In this document: one piece after another, positions 48,263-60,710 of the stretch
How the letters are laid out: the number at the start of each line of letters is the position of its first letter
Numbering within the stretch: position 1 is the first letter of the stretch
Assembly (NCBI GenBank): GCA_001632425.1
Contig: KV425580.1
Span: 248,215-312,214, forward strand
Direction of reading: 5' to 3'
Source: Neolentinus lepideus HHB14362 ss-1
Taxonomy: Eukaryota; Basidiomycota; Agaricomycetes; Gloeophyllales; Gloeophyllaceae
DNA: 64,000 bases
Program-made: the position numbers and the translations under genes
Notes under the pieces: model-generated
Databases searched by the model: none
What the model was told of the DNA's origin: nothing
The model's input: the letters and a program-made list of their open reading frames with translations, nothing else

Positions 48263-50524
48263 TCAGAAATCATATCTCTCACCAACATCCATGTCACCTC
48301 CCAACCAGCCTAGGTCCGGCGACATGGGCCTCCACTCGCTTACTTCCTCCGCGGCCCCATCTGGCGGGTAGCTCTGTCCAGGGTCATCACCGTCCTGATC
48401 TTCAAGGGGTTCGACCAGCAGTGCAGCTAACCGGTCCATATCGATCCTCTTGGTACCTCCTTCCTCCTTGCGACGTTTCTTGGGAACAACCTCTTGGCTC
48501 TCACGTTCCGACTGTTCATCATCCTCCGAGATGTCCATCATCTTCTTCGCGACCTCAACTTCGGAGTCAGTCCTCATAAAGCTCTCCAGTTCACCGTCCT
48601 CGAACAGTTCCTCGTCTCTGACTTGTTCCTCACCTCCGCGTTCCATGGCCAAAATCTGCAACCGTGTGGGCGGCGCGCTCAGTGATGCAACATGAGCTGT
48701 CAAAAGATGTGCCGGCGAGAACAGATCCGGACTACCCGGGACTGCATGAGGGACCGCGGCTGGCTTGGTCTCAGGCGGACGTGGACCCGACGGTAAAGCC
48801 GACGAGAGCGGGCTGAGCAAATACTGCGAGGCTTGGGTCAACTTCCGATTTCCCCGTTTCCTCTTTCTCGACGTCGTGGCAGTGTCCAACGAACTCAGCG
48901 ACCGTGCGCTGCCCTCGCTCCCAGTAGAATTCGTAAACGTGCTCCCGACAGACTCGTCGCCACTATAGCACCCACCATCGTCGTCGTCATTTTCCTCGAG
49001 ATCAAGCACGGGTCTTTCATGGCTCTTCACCTCTTTTCTCCATATGTCTTCCCAGAACGACAAAACATCTTTCAGGCCCTGAACCACAACAGTAGCTTTG
49101 GGAACCTTACTTCTTCCGTCGCCCGCACCCTTTGTTTTCTTTTTTTCGTGCTTGGTGAGCCATGGTACATTCTCCACACCAACTAAGACTGCCTCTGAAA
49201 TTAACTTGTATCGGTGCATCACCGCGGCCTTGCCCGCTCCAATCCGGTTGCCAAGCCTATCAGCGAGAATGGAATGCTGAGGGAGCGGGCGCCGCAGCTC
49301 CGCCTCGATAGAAAGAATTAGTGCAGCCACGGCTGCTGGGGGATTGGGTAACGATGTCAAGGACGATAGAGTCGTGGGAAGAGAAGAAGACAACGAAAGG
49401 GTATTGACAGAAGAGGGGTATACGAGGGAGCATACCGAGGCTGCCGTTCTAACGATGCCGGCTAGATTAGGAATTAGAGGGGCAATAGAGTCGATGATAT
49501 TAGACGGGAGAGGATTAGCTGTCTTGTCGATCGATGGAGATGCTGAGTCTGGCGGATGTTGCAACAAAGATAAAAGATGATTTTGGAGGACAGGAAGATA
49601 ATGCGTTGGGTCAGATGGAGTGATGGTGATGTTCAAGGTCCGAGAGATATATACAAAGGAGCGAGCCACGGAGATATGTGGCTCAGTGATAAGATACTGT
49701 TAAAAGAACGGATCAGCAACTGTTCTGCACTCACAGAACTATCACTGCAGCAGGCGATATCCTAGACGAACGACAGACCGTGCATGCACCGGGACCTCAC
49801 ATAACGTCTTCCCAGTCCAATTTAAACTCGTCAGCAGACGATCTCGGATCCAGGATAGGTCCATTCATGAGAACTAATCAAGACGGTACGTCGTCTATCA
49901 TCATAGTTCCTTGATAAGAAACAAAGGCAGGTAAATAACTGAGAACGTCTAGGGCCATCGCCAGGTGCAATGAAACAGACGCAATACTCACAGCAATGTC
50001 ACGTAACGAATCAGCTTTGTTTGCTTCTCGTAAAGCAATAGCTAAAGCAGCCCCAGCGATGCACTTGGCCTTGTGACCCCAGCGAAATTTCGGCGTCTTT
50101 CCTCTGACTTGGTCGAATAAAGTGAGGGCACGCGGAACCAAGCCCAGATGACCCAAAGAAGCTGCAAGAGAATGCACGAACTTCTGCATAGCAACCTGCG
50201 AGAATTGAAGTCCTATTAGATACGCAGACACTCGGGGCGGACCAAGGACGAGAAACGCACCAGGTTCCGGTTCTCTCGTACTTCCTTTGTATTACCGGCT
50301 AGGTTCCAACCGTTCTTGCTCCGAATAGACCTGAGAGAGCTGGTGTTAACGTCGGACAAGGGGAATTCACGCGTCGAATCGCCATGCGGGGCGAAATCAA
50401 GATAGGATGTCAGAACAGACTGGCTTGGGTCTTCGAGTGTTCCGCAAGCTATGCAGATGTTCGAGCCAACCTCGGCGTTGAAAATCGTCTGAGCACCGCA
50501 TGCCTTGCAGTGACCAGTCGCCAT
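48263..50524 (-). CDS. TFIIB/BRF-family transcription factor (zinc ribbon plus cyclin folds)
   Basis: Exons 50524-50261, 50195-49992, 49761-49735 and 49696-48263, all in phase; about 642 residues. The N-terminus has a zinc ribbon, CKACG...CIACG, as in TFIIB and Brf1. A cyclin-like repeat follows (AMQKFVHSLAASLGHLGL, FRWGHKAKCIAGAALAIALRE, SLRDIA, SVARSFVYISRTLNI), and a second, weaker one (AALILSIEAELRRPL, LGNRIGAGKAAVMHRY). The C-terminal 280 residues are acidic and low in complexity, with a basic RKRKRGNRK patch. The protein probably helps recruit RNA polymerase III or II; I cannot tell Brf1 from a divergent paralogue because the Brf1 TBP-binding block is not evident. The 27-nt third exon sits after an unusually long 230-nt intron and is the weak point of the model; other exons may lie there. 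Confidence 0.75.
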
Positions 50525-51201
50525 GTCTAGAGCACGGTCATCGCGACAGTGAGTGAATGAGACGACAGGTCCGCGCGGTTGATGCTATGTAAGGCGCCAC
50601 ATGCGTGGGAACATCTCTCAGCACCCCGACCACCAAGCTTCCAAGTCCCAAGTTCCAGCGCCATTTACTGGACCCTCCCACACAAATATCGAATACTGCA
50701 CGGATGATCTGTTTCGGTCCTGCTCGTTTGCTTCATATTTGTGTTTTCGTCGCACCGCAAGCACTCCTGTGCAGCATCAGCGCAATAAAGCGCCACAGGC
50801 AAGCCGGAATCGCGCCCATCGATGGGATTCTAGACCCTGCGTACACGTTGGAAGTCATCAGGTCTATTAGAGCCTATCGTGACCTGGGATGCTGTTATCC
50901 TCCGAATCCTCGAAGACCATTCTATATGACTGCCTGGACAGGCAAGCTAGAACGCTATAGATAGATGCTCCTCCCAAACGTGGACCTTGATTTCAAGGCA
51001 GGACGGTCCAGATATGGGGCGTATGAGTCGTTAACTGGATCCTGTCCAAACACGCCGCGCGCCCTTTGGTATTGAGTTTTGTCCTAAACTGCCCTGAGAA
51101 CAACAGCCTTCCCTCCGTTGTATTCCTTTATAAAGGCGCTCGCCAGGTATTCGCCTCATATCCCACTTATACTGCTCGCTCTACGCAGATTAGGCCTTCG
51201 A
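50525..51201. other. Divergent upstream region with an unassigned open frame
   Basis: 677 bases between the TFIIB-like gene start and the trehalose phosphorylase start. From about 50,770 to 50,961 one plus frame reads KRHRQAGIAPIDGILDPAY, TLEVIRSIRAYRDLGCCYPP, FYMTAWTGKLERYR and stops. The text looks protein-like, but no start or earlier exon could be joined to it. It may be the end of a small gene or relic. Confidence 0.4.
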
Positions 51202-54047
51202 ATGTCTCCTACAGCTCCTCAATTTTTCCAGTCGAAGCACCCTGATGCGGTCAGGCGCAGGCTTTCGAGTGTTGTGACCAGGAGGCCGAGTGTCCCCACC
51301 TTCTCCAGCCTACAGGTAAATCGAGGATGCCATCATTCGTCGGACGTCCCCTCCATAACAACTTCATTAGGCTATGTGGGCTGGTGTCGCAGGAGGGGTC
51401 GTGAACAACAACACCGGTTTTGAGGTCGCCATTTCAATTCACGACTCGGTCTACGCTACCGACTACTCTTCGACGATCATCCCCTACTCACCCAATGATG
51501 ACAACTCAGATAAGATCGAGGAGAAGATCCTACAAATATTGAGGAAGTTCTCCGCTGATCACCTATGCAAGTTCCTGGGCGCGGGTGTAACCTTATCTCT
51601 GTTGAAGGAGGTACGCCCGCATCTACCTGGTTGACTAGCCAATCTTGTAACCCCATAACTAGGCGCCCAACCTCTGTACTCGTCTCTGGTTGGCCCTTGA
51701 CATAGTTCCGATCGTGTTCAATATCAAGCCTTACCACACCGACTCCTTGACCCGGCCGAACATCAAGCACCGTATCTATTCTCAGTCGGGCTCTTTCGCA
51801 CCCTCTGGCGCCGAGACTCCCTTTCTCTACGTCGATACAACCCCTTTCAAGACCCTCGCACCGGGTGCAGCTTCTCTGCAGGTTCCAGGTAATGCCAAAG
51901 GTCTTCCCATACCCCGCACTATGGACGAGCAGGCCGATTCCGCCGCCCGCAAGTGTATTATGTACTTCGGTCCGGGCAACAATCCCAGGTTGAGCATCGG
52001 CCCTCGCAACCAAGTCTTGGTCGACTCTGCTGGCAAGATTCACCTACTCGATGACCTCGACGAGTACAGGAAGACTGTCAGCACGGGCACTTGGAGTGCT
52101 GTGAACAAGCTCGCCGACGAGCTTCGCGAGAAGAAAATCAAGATCGGCTTCTTCTCCAGTACTCCCCAGGGCGGTGAGTACCCTATCTTGCTCTGGTCGG
52201 CATGTTCTTGCGGCGATTGATCGGGCGTTTTCATTTTTTGCTCGTGACTTAATTTTGACCAGGTGGTGTCGCTCTCGTGAGTACATTATGTCTGATATTA
52301 AGGAAATCGGCATGTGCTGACGGGGTCCACACTAGATGCGGCACGCGCTAATCAGGTTCCTGACCCTGCTTGACGTTGATGCTTCCTGGTAAGTGTTCTA
52401 CCCCGCACTTTTCGATTCCTGGCCCCATTCCCGCACTTCTCTGTTCATTCCGTGCCTCATGCTTGGCTCGGCTTCACACCTCTCCCGGTTCTTGCTGTAA
52501 ACACGATCCGGATGCTTTATTGTGAACATGGAAGTTCGTACGTTTTTCATGCGTTTGCCTATCTAGGTATGTCCCCAACCCTTCACCGTCCGTCTTCCGG
52601 ACGACGAAGAACAATCACAACATCTTGCAGGGCGTCGCTGCCCCAACTCTGCGTTTGACGCAAGAGCAGAAGGACAACTTTGATGCGTGGATCCAGAAGA
52701 ACGGGTTGAGATGGACCGCGGAGGGAGGTCCTCTCGCACCAGGTGGTGTCGACATTGCTTTCATTGGTACGCATTCCACAGCGACGAAGAAATTCCGCGA
52801 TTCACGCTACTAGCATCCCAGATGACCCGCAGATGCCTGGTTTAATTCCTCTGATCAAACAAGTCCGGCCAGAAATGCCCATTATCTACAGGTCTCACAT
52901 CGAGATTCGTAGTGACCTGGTGCACATCAAGGGTTCACCTCAGGAAGAAGTATGGAGCTACCTCTGGAAGAACATCCAGTTGGCCGACATGTTCATCAGT
53001 AAGTGTGCCTGTCTCCTACTATGCGGCAAATATTCAGTTTGATCTTAGGCCACCCTGTCAAGAAGTTCGTCCCCAGTGATGTACCGAATGAGAAGCTAGC
53101 TCTACTCGGTGCTGCAACGGACTGGTATGTCGCGTGACTGACGTTGCAGCCGCATACTAATGTACAGGTGTGAAGGCTTGATGGTCTCAACAAGCCTCTC
53201 GACACCTGGGACTCCCAGTACTATATGGGGGAATTCCGCTCGCTCTGTGTCCGTGAGAAGATGCACGAGCTAAAGTGGCCGCAGCGCGAGTACGTTGTTC
53301 AGATTGCGCGGTTCGACCCGTCAAAGGGTATACCGAATGTCATCGACTCGTACGCCAAGTTCCGCAAGTTACTTGCGGAGAAGACAGAGATCCAAGAGGA
53401 CCAGATGCCGCAGCTCTTGGTCTGCGGTCACGGCGCTGTCGACGATCCCGATGCCAGCATTATCTACGATCAAGTCACGGGGTTGATCAACTCCCAGTAT
53501 GCTCAGATCTCGCAGGATATAGTGGTCATGAGGCTGCCACCGAGTGATCAATGTAAGCTCTAATTCATGCCAGATATCGCACGTGTTAAGTAATTATTGG
53601 GCAGTGTTGAACGCCTTGATGGACAACGCTAAGATAGCACTCCAGCTCTCCTCGCGCGAAGGCTTCGAAGTCAAGGTCTCCGAGGCCTTGCACACCGGCA
53701 AGCCCGTTGTTGCCGCTCGCACAGGTGGTATCCCCCTGCAGATCGAACACGGCTTGAGCGGGTACCTCGTCGAGGTTGGCGACAACGCTACCGTCGCGAA
53801 GCACCTCTTCGACTTGTACACCGACCATCGGCTGTATGAGCGTATGTCCGAATATGCGCGAACCCATGTCAGTGACGAGGTTGGCACAGTGGGCAATGCG
53901 GCAGCGTGGTTGTACCTGGCGACGATGTATTGCAGCCGTGGGGAGAAGCTCAAGCCCAACGGAGCGTGGTTGAACGATTTGATGAGGAAGGAGACGGGTG
54001 AGCCGTATGGCGCCGATGAGCCCAAATTGCCGCGTGTTGTGAATTGA
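51202..54047 (+). CDS. Retaining trehalose phosphorylase (GT4 family, basidiomycete type)
   Basis: Ten exons in phase: 51202-51315, 51371-51610, 51663-52173, 52263-52276, 52336-52388, 52567-52766, 52822-52998, 53049-53124, 53176-53552, 53605-54047; 734 residues, matching the ~730-residue enzymes described from Grifola and Schizophyllum. It reversibly splits trehalose with phosphate into glucose and alpha-glucose-1-phosphate. The C-terminal GT-B half shows VVQIARFDPSKGIPNVI, LVCGHGAVDDPD, and the GT4 E-x7-E motif EGFEVKVSEALHTGKPVVA followed by RTGGIPLQI. The N-terminal half has DIAFIDDPQMPGLIPLIK and YRSHIEIRSDL, typical of this family. The fourth exon has only 14 nt (G-GVAL); skipping it would break the frame. 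Trehalose is the main storage sugar of fruit bodies. Confidence 0.95.
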
Positions 54048-55590
54048 GAGTGGATTGTCGTTCGCATTTCCCGCATAGTGTACAACACACAATCTAGAGA
54101 GATCTAGAGTTCGTGTATTTCCGCTTTCGCTCACGTCGTGGATTGCTGTCGTGCTGTAGAAAATCGTTGTTTTGTGATGTTGTTTTGTATTGTAGAAAAT
54201 AAATACCTCTTCATTCGCTTGTCTGACTTCGCAGCTTTACAACTTTCTGCCTATGGTGCAGTTCACTTACATACTGGAGGAGAGTTCGGAATTGTCCGAT
54301 GTTTGGCATTTCGGACAAGTTCACTCTTGCTAGAAAACAAGAAGCTCTATCACTTTCTTCGCGCGCGCATTGACCTGCACTACCAAGATACTGGATCTGT
54401 ATGTTGGTAATACCGGTCAAAATACGCGCTGACCTGGTGTGCGATATGTTCGACGCCGTCATATATACAGTCAGCCGCGGTCAAGAACTTAACGTATCAA
54501 GCAATAGTCAGACACCCGTTAACGCACTTCCTGTAGCTCAAATAATGCACCTTCCCGCCAAGACAGATCGTTCGCACCTGCAGTAAATTGGCAGCGGCGC
54601 AGCCCTCAAGACGAAGGGGCTCCAGACATACAGTCAGCAATTCCTTGTCGTGGCCGCAAACAGATCCTAACGTACTCTTGTGTAGAATGACCTTATTGGA
54701 TCATCGGCAAGGGCGGATCGCGGATCACTGATTGGCTCGAGTGGTTTTGGACTCCCTGCAACGACGACACGACACACTACCAGCAATAAAGAAAGCCATA
54801 TACGCCACTGCTTCGCGAGGTGCAGAGAGCTACAGAGAAGGAAGGACGAGTTATATGAAAGTATAGAGAACGCGAACAAGCGACGTCGTTCCTCCGAAAC
54901 TCAGACTATCCGGTCCAAGACACGCCTATGCTCCCCCGGGCTGTAGTTGATGGACGAATCCCAACGCCAACTCCTTCCAACCCAGATTATCCGGTCCACG
55001 ACAGCCTACGCTCCTCCGGGCTATAGTTAGGGGACGACTCCAACACCGATCACATCGAAGCTCAGACTATCTGGTCCAAGACACGCCTATGCTCCCCCGG
55101 CCTGTAGTTGATGGACGAATTCCAACGTCAACGCCTTCCAACCCAGACTATCCAATTCACGACACGCCTACGCTCCCCAGGGCTATAGTTAGTGGACGAG
55201 TTCCAATGCCGACCCCTTCCAACGCCGACTATCCGGTCCACGACACGCCTACGCTCCCCCGGGCTATAGTTAGTGGACAATCTCCAATACCGACCCCTCT
55301 GAAACTCAGACTATCCAGTCCACGACACACCTAAGCTCCTCCGGGCTACTGTTCGTGATCATCTCTTTCTTGTGTGTGTGAATCAGCTTGGATATCTCTC
55401 GCGTGTATGGATAAGTGTACGACTCGGCGACTGTTTCATCTCTCGATATGTATACGATAGACTCAGAATTTTGTATCGACCATTCAGAGTATTGCAAGTG
55501 TATATATAGACATGCTTCTTAGTATGCCTTTGTACGTGTTAGGACAATGACAAATTGTGTCAGTACTTGTATTTCGTTAGTAACGCTGCT
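54048..55590. other. Intergenic region carrying the 81-bp minisatellite
   Basis: 1.5 kb between the 3' ends of trehalose phosphorylase and the aldo-keto reductase. Apart from the tandem repeat at 54,895-55,350 no gene can be supported. Confidence 0.5.
54895..55350. repeat. 81-bp minisatellite, about 5.5 units, alternating A/B types
   Basis: The anchor GACTATC/GATTATC recurs at 54904, 54985, 55065, 55146, 55227 and 55309, spacing 81, 80, 81, 81 and 82. Each unit runs through tccggtcca(a/c)gacacgcct, ctcc(c)ccgggct and (gt/at)agtt to an accgac/acccag end. Units 1 and 3 are nearly identical (AAGACACGCCTATGC; GTAGTTGATGGACGAAT), and unit 2 resembles units 5-6 (CACGACA(C)GCCTACGC; ATAGTTAG), so the array is partly a 162-bp dimer. 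Because 81 is divisible by three, units 4-5 read through as a 27-residue peptide repeat (DYPxHDTPTLPRAIVSG); the 80- and 82-base spacings break and restore that frame. Confidence 0.9.
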
Positions 55591-57266
<1,676 letters not shown>

Positions 57267-57621
57267 CGTGAACGAAATTGTCAGCTCTTCACTGCTGCCT
57301 CCCTACTCTTCGCCCATCGTTTATAAGCACATTGATACATGTGTAGCCGAAAGGTTGCGCAATGTCTCGGCAGACTCTCCCAAATCACTTTGTAATCTTC
57401 TGTCAAATCGTCAATATTCATGGTCCCGGTTCATCGGTGCGGCGAAGACGTGAACGTGAACCACGGGCGTGGGGAACGCGAAAGAGTACTGGACCGAAAA
57501 GGAAGGCACAACCACGTGGACGTCCAGCCAACCAGAGGCGGTCCAAACGAAGTCTCCCGGTAGCGCGACAACCTCCCCCGCTAGCTCTGGTCTCCGTTTG
57601 TCTAGTTTGGTCGCCGCCAAA
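57267..57621. promoter_or_regulatory. Divergent upstream region AKR7 | complex I 24-kDa gene
   Basis: 355 bases between opposite start codons. No named motif. Confidence 0.4.
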
Positions 57622-58652
57622 ATGTTCGCTGCACGGTTACCCAAGCGAGTCCCTCAGGTTGCGCGAGCGGCAGCGATGAGGAGGATATCGAGTACGCCAT
57701 GCAGGAGATCAGATGCGTTATTCGTGGTATGTTGCAATGGCACTACCGGGACGTCATGTATGTTCAAGGATTTGAGAATAGCATCGGGATACACCCTACA
57801 ACAATCCTAAGGTACGCTGAACAATTCGCTTCTGTGACTTGTTCATGTAACCATGAGTGTATACAAAAGATCCCCTTCGAATTCAACTCCGAGAACCTAA
57901 AACGCGCCGAGGAAATCATCTCGCACTACCCTCCCCAATACAAGAAAGCCGCCGTCATCCCACTACTTGACCTCGCCCAGCGGCAGAACAAGGGTTGGAC
58001 AAGCATCGGCGTCATGAACTACATCGCCAAATTTCTTGAGCTTCCGCCCATGCGAGTGTACGAGGTTGCGACGTTCTACACCATGTTTAATCGGTACGTA
58101 TCCTCGCTGGCATGACAATATGCATTATTTTTACTGTATTGATATGCTCCACAGGGAACCTATCGGCGCTAACTTCGTTCAGGTCTGCACAACCACCCCC
58201 TGCATGCTCAACGGCGCCTACGACGTTCTCGACGCCGTCTGTTCGCACCTCGGCGGCATCAAACCCGGCGAGACGACCAAGGACGGCAAGTTCACCGTCA
58301 TCGAGGTCGAATGCCAGGGTGCTTGCAGCAACGCACCCATGATGGTCGTCGGCGACGACTTCTACGTACGTTTTCCACCTTGCAGTGTCTTGAGATGACA
58401 ATTTATGGAATGGTCGTAGGAGGATTTGACCCCAGCGAGTACAAAGAAGATCCTCGATGCATTTGCAAAGGGCGAGAAGCCCAAACCTGGACCCCAGAGC
58501 GGACGGCAGACGAGCGAGAACTCGGCAGGGCTGACGTCTTTGACGAGCAAGGTGCGCCCCACATTCCGACTGACTTGGTCACGAAGGCTGTGCTTACCAG
58601 ATTATGTTAGCCCTACGGCCCTGGAGAGTTCTGTGTAGACGAGTTCCGGTGA
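57622..58652 (+). CDS. nuo-24: NADH:ubiquinone oxidoreductase 24-kDa subunit (NDUFV2/Nuo24)
   Basis: Six exons in phase: 57622-57726, 57782-57811 (30 nt), 57870-58093, 58155-58365, 58420-58551, 58611-58652; 247 residues. This peripheral-arm subunit of complex I binds the N1a [2Fe-2S] cluster. The presequence [21 protein letters not shown] precedes [12 protein letters not shown]. Family blocks follow: [33 protein letters not shown], then the four cluster cysteines in [11 protein letters not shown] and [15 protein letters not shown], and the tail [12 protein letters not shown]...LTSL and [13 protein letters not shown]. The 30-nt second exon encodes [10 protein letters not shown], and the sixth exon codes only 13 residues. 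Confidence 0.96.
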
Positions 58653-58857
58653 TCACTCCTAGCATTACATATAATTTCCTTGTTCCATTCCATTGCATAG
58701 CGTTTGACAGCAGAGAGCGTGCGAGAAAGTGGGTACTGGCAACTACGCATTGTCCTTCAATCGTCTCCTTCACCGTCATCAAACCCGAACATCCCTTCAC
58801 CGCCTTCTGGGAGTCTATCGATGATGTACCTAGACCAAGTCAGCCATACGAGTCAGT

Positions 58858-60710
58858 TCATGGAGAGCTAATCACCGCGTACTCTATCTCCTCCTTGAGA
58901 TCCGAGCAATACCTGTCTAGCGGCAAGTCGCTCTTATCATGCCCTATATACCACGTAGCCTTCATCAGAAAAGCTCACTATACCCAACCACGTTCGGCGC
59001 ACTCACCGAACGGATTCTCAATCTCATCCGCGATCCCCTCGATTCCCATAAATGTGAACGCGACGACGGTGACAATGGGTATCATACTCCACCCGAGCTC
59101 TTTTATCAGCGTGAAGGGGAGCGCGAAGAGGTACAGAGTGACGGCTTGTTTGAGGTGGATGCGGTCTGAAGGAAGTGCGAGGTGATTAGAGTATTAGCAG
59201 TAAGGCAGTGGGGCTCACATGATACCGGAATGGGCGTGTTGGCAATCCGCTCCATAGAGGTCATTTGGTCAACCATGCTTTGAACACTGCAGGGAACGTC
59301 AGATTAAATTTAGCGCATCTTCCTAAGGAAAACAGTTGCATACAGGGTATTTAATGCATTTGTCCCTGTATTGCATCATCATTAAATTATCCCAAGAAAC
59401 GATACATCGCGAGGACGCACCAGCAGGCCCAACCGTCTCCAAGTACCCATCCCTCTTGAATTTGAACAGCGCACGTGTAATCTCGTGGGCGATGACAAGA
59501 GGCAGAGGAGCCGACGTCTCGCGAAAATCAAGCGCATGGTGCGACTGGCCCAGAAGAGGCGTCTTCGAGTTCGCAGCTACCTTCTGCTTGCTGCGCTTCG
59601 GCCGCACGCGCTTTGTAGCGTCTCGCGGAGTCCCCGCTCTGGAAATTGCAATGGAATTAGGAGAGGTAGGCGACGAGATGTTCAGCGAGTTCTCCAGAGA
59701 AGCGTAGGACCCATTATCCGCTTGAGTTAACCCCACTTCGTCGTACCGCATGATAGATGCGGGCAATAGACCCGCGTAGTCGTCCCAGTGCACACCATCC
59801 TCGTCGCGCACATAGTGCTTCACTGCGTAGGCGAAGGACAGGCATAGTCTGAGGACTTCAGCTTTCTTCCGGCGGAGCTGCGAGGCGGTGAGGGCCGGCT
59901 GCGGAGTTTTGCGGGTGGAGGCGGAGGGGGAGTCGTCCAGAGGCGGGACAGAAACGTTAACCCAGATGAGACGGGCTAGGTTGCGGATCTAGATAAGGAG
60001 TGTATGGGCCAGAGTGAAAGGAGTTAGAAATATCAGGGAAGAGAGAGGACAAGCGTACATGACTTGTCATGGACGCGAAATCTTTGCGCCCTTCGTAGAA
60101 TCGATCATAAGATGTACTGTTGCGGTGTGAAGCTACCGGTGCAATCGATATTCATGCAATATCACTCACCCGTTCCTGTGGAAGTCGACGTTGCTCGTTA
60201 GCATCCTGGACCTGGCGTAACTGTGTCTCACCTGAACACCAAAATCAGACCAACCTAGACGATTTTAGTCTAAAATCATAGTATATGCACAATATGCAAT
60301 GACGTACCACTACCGCCACCACTGGGATGACCGAATTCGTCAAAGTCACATTATATCCAGACTTCCACAGGTACGCGATGAGGGTCGCGAATATTGTAAC
60401 AGTAAGAACAGGACCAAAGATCCTCGAGATAATCTAGCCCAATGTCAGAGCTCTCTTCTCAGAACATGAATAGGGGAACGCACGCTTCCTTCAACCCGAA
60501 ACACATCAGGAAGCCATGAATACTAACAGGAGTATGTCAGTCAGGAGGTCCTCGTACATCAGCCTTATCAATGCACCTTTCTCAAATGTTTTCGTCTTAT
60601 CCTGGGAGGCTACAAAACTTCAGCAATGACCATGCGAGCTCCTAGTTGCGATAAAGCACCTTAGGGATCACGAGCGTGACGGAGCTTTTGACAGTAGTAG
60701 AAGCAACCAT
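58858..60710 (-). CDS. Bestrophin-like anion channel (UPF0187/RFP-TM family)
   Basis: Multi-exon gene from ATG 60710 (MVASTTVKSSVTLVIPK) to TGA 58860-58858. After two short exons it reads LRKYSWLPDVFRVEGSIISR, then a membrane stretch IFGPVLTVTIFATLIAYLW, TLTNSVIPVVAVVVG and LILVFRNSTSYDRFYEGRK, the best-conserved block of fungal/bacterial bestrophins. Later come SMVDQMTSMERIANTPIPVS, IHLKQAVTLYLFALPF, GWSMIPIVTVVAFTFMGIEGIADEIENPFG and KSDLPLDRYCSDLKEEIEY, which are the usual C-terminal channel signatures. These proteins form pentameric chloride or bicarbonate channels. A Ser/Thr/Lys-rich insert (about 59,540-59,700) sits in the cytosolic region. The junction between LETVGPA (about 59,425) and SMVDQ (about 59,280) cannot be phased cleanly with GT-AG sites, so one exon border there is uncertain. 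Confidence 0.88.

Noticed and set aside
54895..55350. Regular repeats considered as a CRISPR-like array
   Set aside because: This is a eukaryotic genome, the whole 81-bp unit is repeated without unique spacers, and no cas genes exist; it is a minisatellite.
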